A DNA stretch of 64,000 bases from CAZGUX01 sp964529305 (GCA_964529305.1 CAZGUX010000257.1:30060-94059); one strand, 5' to 3'. Positions 34,171-42,433 are shown, counted from the first letter of the stretch. Translations and numbers: made by a program. Notes: generated by a model from the sequence alone, not told the origin.

Positions 34171-35286
34171 ATGGCTTCCGCACAAGCCGTCGCACCGCGG
34201 ACGGAATCGAAGGCGGGGCGACTTCACTACATTGATTGGTTTCGCGGCCTGGCGGCCCTCATCATGCTGCAGGGACACTCGTTCCATGCCTTCACGCGGC
34301 CGGACCTGCGGGATCAATCGGGCTATGTGCTGTCACAGTTCGTCGGCGGCCTGCCCCCGGCCGTCTTTCTGTTCCTGGCCGGCCTGACCCTTGCCCTTCG
34401 GCTCGATGGAGCGGAGAAGAAAGGGCTTCCTCCCCTGGCCCGGGTGGTGGAGGGATGGAAGCGCTCCGGCTACCTGTTCGTCCTTGCGTTCCTGTTCCGC
34501 TTTCAGATGTGGGTGTTCGGGTGGCCCAACAGCCCCTGGACCGATATCTTCCGCGTCGACATCCTGAACGCCATGGGGTTGGGCGTGGCCGTGATGTCGC
34601 TGATGGGACTGCTGCGGACGGAAGACCGCATGCGCCTGTCCTTTGTGCTGGGTTCGGCCATTGCGTTGGCCTCGCCCATCGCATCGGCCGTCGATTGGCC
34701 GGCCATCCCCGTGCTGAAGCAGTATCTGGCGCCCGACTACAACTTCTTCGGCTTCTTTCCGTGGGCGGCGTTTGTCGCGTTTGGCATGAGTCTCGGGAGC
34801 ATCGTTCGCCGCGTGCCGGACGCGAACAGCGACCGGATGATGCAGTGGTGCGCCATCGCCGGTGGCGTCCTGATCTTCGGCGGACGGTATTTTGCCGAGA
34901 TTCCTTACTCACTCTATCCAAAAAGTGAATTCTGGCTCGACAGTCCGACGCTGATTTTCATCAAACTCGGGATTCTCCTCTGGCTGCTCACCTTCGCATT
35001 CATCTGGACCCGGTACGCGGCCCCCGGCGGATGGAGTTGGGTTCGTCAGTTAGGGACCACTTCGCTGCTGGTCTACTGGGTCCACGTTGAGCTGGTCTAC
35101 GGCCGATGGCTGTGGATGTGGAAGGAAAACCTCGACCTCGCGCAGTCTGCCGCGATGGCGGTCGCGGTCACCGTGGCCATGTTGTTGCTCTCCGTCGCCA
35201 AGACCTCCAATTGGAGCTTGCGTTCGGTCCGGCTCGACTGGTTTCCGTTTTCCCCGTCACGCGGGTCTCGCGTCTCCGGCGACTAA
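34171..35286 (+). CDS. DUF1624-type membrane acetyltransferase
   Basis: 371 residues with about ten hydrophobic helices. The first, YIDWFRGLAALIMLQGHSFH, carries the conserved D-W-F-R-G and histidine of heparan-alpha-glucosaminide N-acetyltransferase-like (DUF1624) proteins. Later helices include PAVFLFLAGLTLALRL and TSLLVYWVHVELVYGRWLW. The family moves acetyl groups across the membrane to sugars or other acceptors. The acceptor here is unknown. Its stop codon overlaps the end of the convergent regulator gene by 4 bp. Confidence 0.85.
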   Translation: MASAQAVAPRTESKAGRLHYIDWFRGLAALIMLQGHSFHAFTRPDLRDQSGYVLSQFVGGLPPAVFLFLAGLTLALRLDGAEKKGLPPLARVVEGWKRSGYLFVLAFLFRFQMWVFGWPNSPWTDIFRVDILNAMGLGVAVMSLMGLLRTEDRMRLSFVLGSAIALASPIASAVDWPAIPVLKQYLAPDYNFFGFFPWAAFVAFGMSLGSIVRRVPDANSDRMMQWCAIAGGVLIFGGRYFAEIPYSLYPKSEFWLDSPTLIFIKLGILLWLLTFAFIWTRYAAPGGWSWVRQLGTTSLLVYWVHVELVYGRWLWMWKENLDLAQSAAMAVAVTVAMLLLSVAKTSNWSLRSVRLDWFPFSPSRGSRVSGD

Positions 35287-35993
35287 TATTCCGTCTCCGC
35301 TTCGGCTCGCAACGCGTCGGCGTCGAGAATCACCAACTGCCGTTTGACGATCCGAATCATTCCTTCGGCCTGGAAGCGGGCCAGGTTCCGCGACACCACC
35401 TCCCGCACCGTGCCCAGGCGCAGCGCAAGTTCCTCATGGGTGATCGGGATCTCTATCGTCGCTGGCTTCGGTTGCCCGGCGAACTCCAGCAGCGTCTGCG
35501 CCAGTCGCTGCCGCATGCTCCCGAACGTCACCGTTTCCACCAGGCGAACCAGTTGCCGCAGGCGGCGTCCCACCACCGCAAGCACTTTCATCGCGACCTT
35601 GGGATGCGTCTCGCAAAAACGGCGGAAGTCGTCCTTGCCGACAAAAAAAGCCTGTGTCTCCTGCAGCGCCGTCACCGTCGCCGGATAGTCGCCTCCATCG
35701 AACAGGGGCACCTCGGCCACACTGCAGGGCGCCGAATCCATCGCCAGCATGATCTCCCTCCCCGAGGGACTCGTCTTTGAGATCTTCACCGACCCTTTCG
35801 AGAGAATATAGAGGCCCTCGCAAGGCATCCCTTCCTGAATCAGGACATCCCCGGCGTGAAACAGGCGTTCGACCGCAAGCGAGGCGATGGACTGCAACTC
35901 TTCCGGGCTGAGCGCGCTGAACAACGAGATGCGGGCAAAGCTATCCTTTTTGTCCGTATGCCCGGTACCGGAGATTTCCTGGGGACGAATCAA
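35283..35993 (-). CDS. CRP/FNR-family transcription regulator
   Basis: 236 residues if the TTG at 35993 is used; no in-frame ATG or GTG lies close to the first conserved residue. The cAMP-binding-like beta-roll spans about 20-140 (LFSALSPEELQSIASLAVER, HAGDVLIQEGMPCEGLYILS, GSVKISKTSPSGREI), followed by a dimer helix and the winged helix. The recognition helix reads GTVREVVSRNLARF: aligned to CRP, R-E...R occupy positions 180, 181 and 185, whereas FNR has Val at the first. This predicts a GTGA half-site. There is no N-terminal Cys cluster, so oxygen sensing by a 4Fe-4S cluster is unlikely. It is divergent from the cupin-ywiC genes with a matching operator between. Confidence 0.85.
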   Translation of the reverse strand: MIRPQEISGTGHTDKKDSFARISLFSALSPEELQSIASLAVERLFHAGDVLIQEGMPCEGLYILSKGSVKISKTSPSGREIMLAMDSAPCSVAEVPLFDGGDYPATVTALQETQAFFVGKDDFRRFCETHPKVAMKVLAVVGRRLRQLVRLVETVTFGSMRQRLAQTLLEFAGQPKPATIEIPITHEELALRLGTVREVVSRNLARFQAEGMIRIVKRQLVILDADALRAEAETEY

Positions 35994-36041
35994 TGCGTTC
36001 CCACTGTATCGCAGCCGGACGGAATCCCTCAAACCACGGCA

Positions 36042-36055
36042 GTGACCCCGGTCAC
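36042..36055. promoter_or_regulatory. CRP-type operator 1 (GTGACC-CC-GGTCAC)
   Basis: A perfect 14-bp palindrome, core GTGA-N6-TCAC, midway between the divergent regulator (start 35993) and cupin (start 36093). Its centre is about 45 bp upstream of the cupin start codon, suited to class II activation. Two more copies lie at 37827 and 41081. Confidence 0.75.
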
Positions 36056-36092
36056 GGATTTCCTGGGACATTCCGCTCACACTGTAAGGGAG

Positions 36093-36428
36093 ATGACCCA
36101 ACCTTACCTGTATGTCCCCGATTTGCGCCAGCACGCCGAAGTGCCGGAGAACGGCATCCTCTCCAGGACTCTTCAGAGCGACGACCGGACCAAGATTATC
36201 CAGTTCACCTTCGCGCCCGGCCAGGAGCTTTCGGCGCACACGGCGCCCATGCCCGCAACGCTCTACTTCCTCGAGGGCGAAGCCTCCCTCCTGCTGGGAG
36301 ACGACCGGATGGACGCCGTCGAGGGTACATTCGTGTATATGACGCCGAATCTGCCTCACGGGATCAAGGCCAAGACCCAGGTGGTCATGCTGCTGACGAT
36401 GGTGAAGAATCCGCCGGCGGCGAAGTGA
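36093..36428 (+). CDS. Cupin-domain protein
   Basis: 111 residues with a GGGAG ribosome binding site at the ATG 36093. It is a single small cupin: QSDDRTKIIQFTFAPGQELS, HTAPMPATLYFLEGEASLLL, then GTFVYMTPNLPHGIKAKTQV. Metal ligands would be the His of SAHTAPM, the Glu of FLEGE and the His of LPHGI. Such proteins bind metals or small ligands and often act as sensors or minor enzymes. It is preceded by a CRP-type operator and followed after 4 bp by a YwiC-like gene, so both form one transcript under redox-linked control. Confidence 0.85.
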   Translation: MTQPYLYVPDLRQHAEVPENGILSRTLQSDDRTKIIQFTFAPGQELSAHTAPMPATLYFLEGEASLLLGDDRMDAVEGTFVYMTPNLPHGIKAKTQVVMLLTMVKNPPAAK

Positions 36429-36432
36429 CGCG

Positions 36433-37227
36433 ATGTGGCCGCGAGAGCACGGCGCCTGGTCGATGCTGGCCCAGCCCTTTCTGTGCGCGCTGATTCTGTC
36501 GCGCGCTTTCCACTGGTCCGTAATCGTTGCCGCGGCCGCGGTTGTGACCGCGTTCCTGATGCGCGAGCCCCTCGTGGTTCTGGCCCGCCAGCGATTCGTG
36601 TGGCGGGAGCGGAAGCCGGAGGCGGCGGTGGCGAAGCGATGGCTCGTATGGGAAGGAGTGCTCCTCGCCGCCGCCGGCGCCGCGCTGCTGCTCCGTTGGC
36701 CCTGGGACTTTCTCGCCGCCATTGGCGCCGGAACCGCGCTGTTGACCGCGACGGCCGTGTGGATGACCGTGAAGAATCTCCAACGGTCCACCTGGCTGCA
36801 ACTGGCCAGCGCCGCCGCGCTCTCGGCAACCGGCCTGGCCGCGTGCGTCTCGGCCGTTGGAGAACTACGCCCCTGGGTGTGGCCTCTGTGGGCGATGACG
36901 GCCGCGCACGCGGCAGCCGGCATCCTGGTGGTGCACGCGCGGCTCGAAGCGCGGATCGCCGCCAGATCGCACAAGACTCTGGCACCGCGATTCCGGCTTC
37001 CCGCTCAGGTGATGCAGGCCGCGCTGCTGGCCGGAGCCCTGCTCTTTCTCGTCGCCGGCCGGCCGGTGCTCGCCGCCGCCTTGGTGTTGTCGGCGACCGT
37101 GCACCTCTGGGATCTCTACCACCTGACCAGCCCGCGCTCTCTCGCCACTCCGCTCACGACCGTCGGGCTCCGGGCCATGAGCCTGTCGATCGCGTTCTCG
37201 GCCCTAATCGTGTACGGGCTCTGGTGA
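36433..37227 (+). CDS. YwiC-like membrane protein
   Basis: 264 residues with about eight hydrophobic helices. The N-terminus WPREHGAWSMLAQPFLCALI matches the YwiC-like family signature (P-x-EHGAW). In Bacillus subtilis ywiC lies beside fnr and narK in the nitrate-respiration region; the same proximity to a CRP/FNR regulator is seen here, so a role in anaerobic or nitrogen-oxide metabolism is suggested by context only. It is translationally close to the cupin gene (4-bp gap). Its 3' end overlaps the convergent hemerythrin gene by 24 bp. Confidence 0.85.
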   Translation: MWPREHGAWSMLAQPFLCALILSRAFHWSVIVAAAAVVTAFLMREPLVVLARQRFVWRERKPEAAVAKRWLVWEGVLLAAAGAALLLRWPWDFLAAIGAGTALLTATAVWMTVKNLQRSTWLQLASAAALSATGLAACVSAVGELRPWVWPLWAMTAAHAAAGILVVHARLEARIAARSHKTLAPRFRLPAQVMQAALLAGALLFLVAGRPVLAAALVLSATVHLWDLYHLTSPRSLATPLTTVGLRAMSLSIAFSALIVYGLW

Positions 37228-37779
37228 CGCGGCCAGGCACAGTTCTTCCGCCAGCGCTTCATAGTGCCGATGCAAAGCGATGTTGATCTTCGCGTTCGAC
37301 TCATCCGAAAAGATTGCGTCGACCTTTTCGAAGTCCGCCGTATCCAGCACCTGGTAAGCCATCTGGAACAGCACGCGATCTTCTTTCTGAATATGCGCGC
37401 GCAGCAACTCGACATAGGCGAAGCCGTTTTCCCGAATGGCTTCGATCGCCTCGGCGCTGTTCCGTGCGGCGGCGGCCAGGTTGTCCCGGATTTGCGCCAG
37501 GTACGACCGCCCAACCTGATGCTCGTACAGCATCATCCCGATCGGCCCGGACTCCTTGGGAAACCCCTTCTGGTTCATGGCGGGGAACAGGGTGTCCTCC
37601 TCCTTGAAATGGTGGCAACTGTCGGCGTAGACGCGCAAGAAATCAAGGGCCTTTTGAAAGAAATCAGCCGGAAACGGCGTCTCGCCGAGTTGGCCGAGTT
37701 GGATCTCCACGGCGCCGAGCACCCGCTCGATGACGCGGTGCTCATTCATCAGCGACTGGACGGGATGAATCGTGGGCAT
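37204..37779 (-). CDS. Hemerythrin-like di-iron protein
   Basis: 191 residues from ATG 37779, selected because GGAGG lies 9 bp upstream; a GTG at 37794 would sit within that signal. A four-helix hemerythrin/HHE domain is visible: SLMNEHRVIERVLGAVEI (first His), ADSCHHFKEEDTLFPAMNQ (His-His and Glu), GMMLYEHQVGRSYLAQI (E-H), LLRAHIQKEDRVLFQMAY (H...E-D). These fit the histidine and carboxylate ligands of an O2- or NO-binding di-iron site. Related proteins repair iron-sulfur clusters or sense NO. A CRP-type operator lies 54 bp upstream, tying it to the neighbouring regulator. Confidence 0.88.
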   Translation of the reverse strand: MPTIHPVQSLMNEHRVIERVLGAVEIQLGQLGETPFPADFFQKALDFLRVYADSCHHFKEEDTLFPAMNQKGFPKESGPIGMMLYEHQVGRSYLAQIRDNLAAAARNSAEAIEAIRENGFAYVELLRAHIQKEDRVLFQMAYQVLDTADFEKVDAIFSDESNAKINIALHRHYEALAEELCLAASPEPVHD

Positions 37780-37826
37780 GAAAGCAACCTCCACCCCCAG
37801 GATCGTGTTTCTCCGCTCCGATGTCG

Positions 37827-37840
37827 GTGACCTCCGTCAC
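37827..37840. promoter_or_regulatory. CRP-type operator 2 (GTGAC-CTCC-GTCAC)
   Basis: Perfect palindrome with the same GTGA-N6-TCAC core, centred 54 bp upstream of the hemerythrin start codon on the minus strand. Only the four central bases differ from the copies at 36042 and 41081. Confidence 0.75.
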
Positions 37841-37862
37841 ACGCAGCATCCTCGTTTGTAGT

Positions 37863-37918
37863 GCCGGTCTCCGACCGGCCAGGGCCGCATACATGCGGCC
37901 CGCCGGCCGAAGGCCGGC
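37863..37918. repeat. Three stacked hairpins (REP-like)
   Basis: Three perfect palindromes stand side by side: GCCGGTC-TCC-GACCGGC (37863-37879), GGGCCGCAT-AC-ATGCGGCCC (37882-37901) and GCCGGCC-GAA-GGCCGGC (37902-37918). The last core recurs at 40913-40927. The block lies in the 310-bp gap between the hemerythrin and kinase genes and is best seen as a REP-like element. Confidence 0.7.
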
Positions 37919-37992
37919 TTGTGGATCGAATATCCATGGCGCGGACTCTCGAGTCTGCTGCATCGAGAGGTAGACTCGGCTCGACGCTTGGG

Positions 37993-38031
37993 GGCGCATG
38001 CTCCAGCGTGCACGGGAACTTTAGTTCCCCC
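37993..38031. repeat. Dispersed repeat downstream of kinase gene
   Basis: A 38-bp element beginning GGCGCATGCTCCAGCGTGCA and ending in the hairpin GGGAACT-TT-AGTTCCC. A near-identical copy stands at 40872-40910. The two are in direct orientation and bracket the kinase gene. Confidence 0.75.
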
Positions 38032-38089
38032 CCATGCCTGCGAAGTCATCCACCGGACCCGTGCAGGCCGTAGCCCCTCGAGCGAGCGC

Positions 38090-40771
38090 CTACCGCTGAC
38101 GATTCGCCGCGCTCAGCCAGTTCGAGACGACCAGGATGGAGGGCTGCTCGGCTTGCTCCTCCATGGTGTTCACCAGGAATTTGGCGCCAGCCCTGCTCGG
38201 AACATAATTGGTGCGAAACGGGTTCACGCCCGCGGGAAGGCGGACGGGAAACAGTTCGACCGGCGCCGACGCTCTCCAGTCGCCACCGTTCACCACAGTC
38301 ACTGCCATGAGTTTGCCGCTTTGCGAAATGTAATACAGCTCCCGCCCATCACCCCTCCATCGCGGTTCCGAGCCGCCCGCGGTGGACACCTGCCACCGGG
38401 CATTAGGTTTCGGGAAGGCCTGCACATGGACTTCAAATTTGCCCGATTCGTCGGAGGTGAAGGCGAGCCACTTGCCGTCCGGAGAAAGATTGCCGTGCAT
38501 CTCGTTGAAGGGAGTGCGAGCTTGAGGCAGGGGCGGGCTGTCACCAGGCCGCAGGACCGCCCAAACGTCATATCCATTGCTGGTGGACGCCGAATAAATG
38601 GTATAGCCATTGGAGTAATCGGACAATATCAGCCAGGGCGACCCATCGTGAGCGGCGTGCTCCTGCGCGCCGCCAAACCAGAGTTCTTCGTTAGCGCCGC
38701 CGAACGCGCTCTTGCGATAAACATCCATAAAGCCAGCGAGGTTGCTTCTGAACAGGATTGACGATCCGTCCGGTGACCATTGGACCCCGGCTTCCGTCAT
38801 GGGCTGAAACGTCGACCGGGTAGCGACTCCCCGAACCATGTCGTGAATCCAGATGTCGGGAGTGTTGGTCGTCGGGTCTACTCGACTGAGGGCAACCTGA
38901 TTCTCGTCCGGAGATAGCCGGAAGTCGATGTAGTCGCCCGGGGGATCGATGGCGGACGAAGCACGTCCACTTCGATCGAGCCAGGTCGGGCGCGTGCGTG
39001 GCGAGATGGCAGGAGTGAACGCCAGGATCCCGTTGCGGGACACACTGCAACCGCATTCCCCACTGCTGGAACCGCCGACAGGCTGGGCAGCTGGGAATGC
39101 TTCCCCTTCGAGAACCTGCTTGGCTGGGTCAAATCGCTGGGCCATCAGCATCCCACCTTCGAGGAACAGCAGGTAGCCCGGATCGGCGAAAACGGCGCCC
39201 CACTCGGTGGATCGCAGCAGTCTGGGCGCCGTCCCATCCAAAGAGCTCACGTAGAGGCCACGCTTGGGGAAGTCCGAAACGCGTATGTTGTAGATGAATG
39301 CGCGGCCATCCGGCAGGAAGTGGGGCCAGCGATGGGGGCCTTGGATCTGCTCGGGCGAAGTGATGGCGACGGCTGTGCCACCAGAGGCTGGAACCCGATG
39401 GATCCCTTTCCCCGGCAGCGCATAAATGATCACCCCTTCCTTGCCCCACGAGCCGCCGCGCGGATCGGGAGATCCTTCGGCCACAATCTGCGGCGACCCG
39501 CCGCGAGTGTCCACCTTCTTGAGCTTGCTCTGGGCAAAGAACGCCACCCAGTTGCTATCCGGCGACCAGAACGGCTGAGCCGCTCCGTCCGTGCCGGGCA
39601 GGAGTCGAGGATTCGTTTCATCCAACCGCCGGATCCACAACTGCGGCGGTCCGCCCGAGGAAGCGATGAAGGCCAGTTTCGTTCCGTCGGGAGACAACGC
39701 GAATTGCGTTACAGGAACCGAGGCGAACTGGGAAGCGAAGGTCGATCCCTGGGGAGAACGGATCTCATAACGCAGCGTTGGGGATCCTTCCGGGGCTTCG
39801 CTCCAATGCCTGGCGGATACGGCACTCAAAGCCGCCACGACGGCCATGGCAACCCCGGCTGCAATCCACCAGCGCCAGCCGTTAGCCGGGATCTTTAAGG
39901 GCGCGTTGTCGGGGACGTTCTCAGCCAACCGCTGCAACTCGAGCTTGACGTCGTGGATCGCCTGCCAGCGCTCATCCGGGTCTTTCTTGAGGCAATGACG
40001 GACGATCCAGTCGAGAGCGGGTGGATGGGCCGGTGCCCGGTCCACCAGGCTCGGCGGCTCCTTCTCCAGGATGGCCGCGATGGTGCTGGCCACGCTTTCC
40101 CCTTCAAACGGCCGGCGGCCCGTCGCCATCTCGTACAGAATGGCGCCGAAGGCAAACATGTCGCTGCGCGTATCGAACGCCCGGCCTTCCAGTTGCTCGG
40201 GCGACATGTATTGGACGGTGCCGACGATGGCGCCCTGCTCAGTAATCGGGCCTGTCAGCGTCGGTTCATCCTGGGTCGGGGCGTGCAGGCCCGTTGGCCG
40301 CGCCAGGCCGAAGTCCAGCAATTTCACACCGGACTTGGTGAGCATCACATTGCCTGGCTTCAGGTCCCGGTGCGCCAGTCCCTGGCGGTGCGGCAGTTCC
40401 AACGCCTCTGCAATCTGAATGGCGATGCGAAGAAACTGAGGCTTGGGGAGGGGCCCTTTCCGAAGGCGGTCAGCGAGGGTTTCGCCTTCCAGGTACTCCA
40501 TCACCAGATAGTCGATATCTTCGTGCCGGCCGATGTCGTAAAGGATGCAGATGTTCGGGTGGTTGAGGCCGGAGATCAACCGGGCTTCCCGCTCGAAGCG
40601 CTGGCGTAGCTCGGGTCGCGAGGCATGCTCGGCGAGCAGAACCTTGATCGCCACCACGCGATTCAACCGTGTGTCGCGCGCGCGGTAAACCTCGCCCATG
40701 CCGCCGGAGCCGATGGCTGTCGTGATTTCGTAGGGCCCCAACCGGGTCGACGGGGGCAAGGGCATGGCCAT
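38090..40771 (-). CDS. Ser/Thr protein kinase with TolB/PD40 propeller
   Basis: 893 residues from ATG 40771. The kinase domain (residues about 10-280) has IGSGGMGEVYRARDTRLN, VVAIKVLLAEHA, LAHRDLKPGNVML, DFGLARP and QYMSPEQLEGRAF. A single transmembrane helix (WWIAAGVAMAVVAALSAVSA) separates it from a periplasmic propeller of WD40-like/PD40 repeats (TKLAFIASSGGPPQLWIRRL, SPDENQVALSRVDP, SPDGKWLAFTSDESGKFEVH). This layout, a cytoplasmic kinase with an external TolB-like sensor, is a hallmark of Acidobacteria. No substrate or partner can be named. It stands alone, bracketed by two copies of a dispersed repeat. Confidence 0.93.
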   Translation of the reverse strand: MAMPLPPSTRLGPYEITTAIGSGGMGEVYRARDTRLNRVVAIKVLLAEHASRPELRQRFEREARLISGLNHPNICILYDIGRHEDIDYLVMEYLEGETLADRLRKGPLPKPQFLRIAIQIAEALELPHRQGLAHRDLKPGNVMLTKSGVKLLDFGLARPTGLHAPTQDEPTLTGPITEQGAIVGTVQYMSPEQLEGRAFDTRSDMFAFGAILYEMATGRRPFEGESVASTIAAILEKEPPSLVDRAPAHPPALDWIVRHCLKKDPDERWQAIHDVKLELQRLAENVPDNAPLKIPANGWRWWIAAGVAMAVVAALSAVSARHWSEAPEGSPTLRYEIRSPQGSTFASQFASVPVTQFALSPDGTKLAFIASSGGPPQLWIRRLDETNPRLLPGTDGAAQPFWSPDSNWVAFFAQSKLKKVDTRGGSPQIVAEGSPDPRGGSWGKEGVIIYALPGKGIHRVPASGGTAVAITSPEQIQGPHRWPHFLPDGRAFIYNIRVSDFPKRGLYVSSLDGTAPRLLRSTEWGAVFADPGYLLFLEGGMLMAQRFDPAKQVLEGEAFPAAQPVGGSSSGECGCSVSRNGILAFTPAISPRTRPTWLDRSGRASSAIDPPGDYIDFRLSPDENQVALSRVDPTTNTPDIWIHDMVRGVATRSTFQPMTEAGVQWSPDGSSILFRSNLAGFMDVYRKSAFGGANEELWFGGAQEHAAHDGSPWLILSDYSNGYTIYSASTSNGYDVWAVLRPGDSPPLPQARTPFNEMHGNLSPDGKWLAFTSDESGKFEVHVQAFPKPNARWQVSTAGGSEPRWRGDGRELYYISQSGKLMAVTVVNGGDWRASAPVELFPVRLPAGVNPFRTNYVPSRAGAKFLVNTMEEQAEQPSILVVSNWLSAANRQR

Positions 40772-40871
40772 CAATCATACAACTGGAGAACAGGGAAAGG
40801 CCAGCCTCGCAAAATCGCCGGCAAGGGTAAACGTCGCAATGTTGTGCCGGTGTTTAGCCACCTGAATGGTG

Positions 40872-40927
40872 GCGCACGCTTCCAGCGTGCACGGGAACTT
40901 TAGTTCCCCCGACCGGCCGAAGGCCGG
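40872..40927. repeat. Dispersed repeat plus REP-like hairpin upstream of kinase gene
   Basis: GGCGCACGCTTCCAGCGTGC followed by the hairpin GGGAACT-TT-AGTTCCC and then CCGGCC-GAA-GGCCGG (40913-40927). Both parts also occur near 37.9-38.0 kb, but there they are separated and in the opposite order, which suggests two independently mobile or duplicated modules. Confidence 0.75.
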
Positions 40928-41080
40928 CGTTGCGCATCACCGATCAGCTACTCTGCTTCGTCGTTAACGAACCGCGAGACCGGCCATCTTGACCTTAATC
41001 CGTCTGGATCCAAAAAGTCTCTCGACGGACTTAAGGAATCTCACGTGCTAGTCATGCCGTTATGCGATTCGTGCCGCCCA

Positions 41081-41094
41081 GTGACCCGAGTCAC
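41081..41094. promoter_or_regulatory. CRP-type operator 3 (GTGAC-CCGA-GTCAC)
   Basis: Perfect palindrome with the core GTGA-N6-TCAC, centred 57 bp upstream of the polyferredoxin start codon. Third member of the set found only in the 36-41 kb redox region. Confidence 0.75.
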
Positions 41095-41143
41095 TGACCC
41101 GGCCGGCTACGCCGGGCCACCATGGAATTGCGAGGTCGGAGAC

Positions 41144-42205
41144 ATGCAAGCCACATCCTGCACAGAGCAACAAGAGCAAACGCATGAGCGGCGGAAAACC
41201 TGGATTCGCCGCACCGAACCCGACCGCTCGCAACTCATCCGGCGAAGTGTCCAGATTGCATTCCTGGCCCTGAACATTTGGATCTGCATCGAGTTTTACC
41301 TCTTCGTCCGGCACTTCGAGACAGGCGCCAGCGGTCCAGCCAGCCGCCCCCCAGGAGTCGAGGGTTGGCTCCCCATCGCTGGGATGATGAATACAAAGTA
41401 CTTCCTCCTGACCGGTGCGGTGCCGGTGATCCATCCCGCCGCCATGTTCCTGTTCATGACGTTCGTCACGATGTCTCTGCTGCTACGGAAGGCCTTCTGC
41501 GGGTGGCTCTGCCCGGTGGGAACGATCTCCGAATATCTGTGGAAGTTCGGAAGGCACACATTTCGCCGGGTCTTCTTGCTTCCCCGCTGGCTGGACATCG
41601 GACTCCGCAGCCTGAAGTACATTCTCCTGGGACTGTTCCTCTACGCCGTCGGCTCGATGTCGGCTCATGCAATCGCTGCTTTCCTCGAGTCGCCCTATGG
41701 CTTGGTGGCCGACGTCAAAATGCTCAATTTCTTCCGTTTCCTCAGCCCGACCGGCGCGGTGATTGTGGGCTTGCTTGCCATCGGATCCATCTTCGTTCAG
41801 AACTTCTGGTGCCGCTATCTTTGTCCGTACGGTGCGCTCATGGGACTGGCCGCGCTGGCCAGTCCGCTCCGCATCCGCCGCGCACCCGACGCTTGCATTG
41901 ACTGCGCCAAATGCGCCAAAGCCTGCCCTTCCCGGCTTCCGGTGGACCGGTTGATCCAGATTCGATCGGCTGAATGTCTGGGATGCCTCGAGTGCGTGGC
42001 TGTCTGCCCGGCACGGGGTGCACTCGATATGACGGTGGTGGGGACCCGTCGCAGGGTGCAGCCTTGGGCGACGGCTGTGATCGTTGGGGCCTTGTTCCTC
42101 GGCATCGTCGCCTCGGCCAGACTCACTGGGCGCTGGGACAGCCCGATCCCGAGTGCCGTATTTGAGCGGCTGGTTCCTGTCGCCAACGAGTTCGCGCACC
42201 CGTAA
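41144..42205 (+). CDS. NapH/NosR-type membrane polyferredoxin
   Basis: 353 residues from ATG 41144 (RBS GAGGTCGGAG); an in-frame upstream extension covers the operator and is unlikely. There are about five transmembrane helices, with two membrane-edge cysteine motifs AFCGWLCPVGTISEYLW and FWCRYLCPYGALMG, and two 4Fe-4S ferredoxin motifs CIDCAKCAKACPSRLPV and CLGCLECVAVCPARGAL. This fits NapH/NosR/CcoG-like proteins that pass electrons between quinol and periplasmic or cytoplasmic redox enzymes. A CRP-type operator precedes it and a strong hairpin follows. The next genes (PQQ dehydrogenase, cytochrome c) suggest a common electron-transfer theme. Confidence 0.88.
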   Translation: MQATSCTEQQEQTHERRKTWIRRTEPDRSQLIRRSVQIAFLALNIWICIEFYLFVRHFETGASGPASRPPGVEGWLPIAGMMNTKYFLLTGAVPVIHPAAMFLFMTFVTMSLLLRKAFCGWLCPVGTISEYLWKFGRHTFRRVFLLPRWLDIGLRSLKYILLGLFLYAVGSMSAHAIAAFLESPYGLVADVKMLNFFRFLSPTGAVIVGLLAIGSIFVQNFWCRYLCPYGALMGLAALASPLRIRRAPDACIDCAKCAKACPSRLPVDRLIQIRSAECLGCLECVAVCPARGALDMTVVGTRRRVQPWATAVIVGALFLGIVASARLTGRWDSPIPSAVFERLVPVANEFAHP

Positions 42206-42282
42206 TACCGGCAGCGAACCCAATTAAACCATTGATTATAAATATCTTACAGAGAAATTGGCTTCGTTTTGCCACCGAAGTG

Positions 42283-42317
42283 GCGCCGGGCGACGTTGTT
42301 TGTCGCCCGGCGCTTCT
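42283..42317 (+). terminator. Strong hairpin after the polyferredoxin gene
   Basis: GCGCCGGGCGAC and GTCGCCCGGCGC form a perfect 12-bp stem with a GTTGTTT loop, followed by TTCTC. It lies 78 bp after the polyferredoxin stop and 117 bp before the PQQ-dehydrogenase start, in an AT-richer gap. Likely a terminator, or an attenuator in the next gene's leader. Confidence 0.65.
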
Positions 42318-42433
42318 CAAGCCGGATTGGCCTCCCCATGTTTCTCTCCATGTCCCCTGGACTGGGGTGGGCGTTTTCGGCCCGCGGCACCCTCTCCACA
42401 ACTCTCCTTCGGCGTAGTATCATCCGAGGTTTC

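Larger units (their letters stand above)
40775..41143. other. Intergenic region with repeat and operator
   Basis: About 370 bp between the divergent kinase and polyferredoxin genes. It contains the second copy of the 38-bp repeat with a REP-like hairpin (40872-40927) and the third CRP-type operator (41081-41094). No gene is apparent. Confidence 0.6.

Noticed and set aside
35283..36974. A single 563-residue protein containing the CRP/FNR regulator
   Set aside because: The N-terminal 320 residues are the antisense of the cupin and YwiC genes and have no protein-like features; the regulator starts near 35993.
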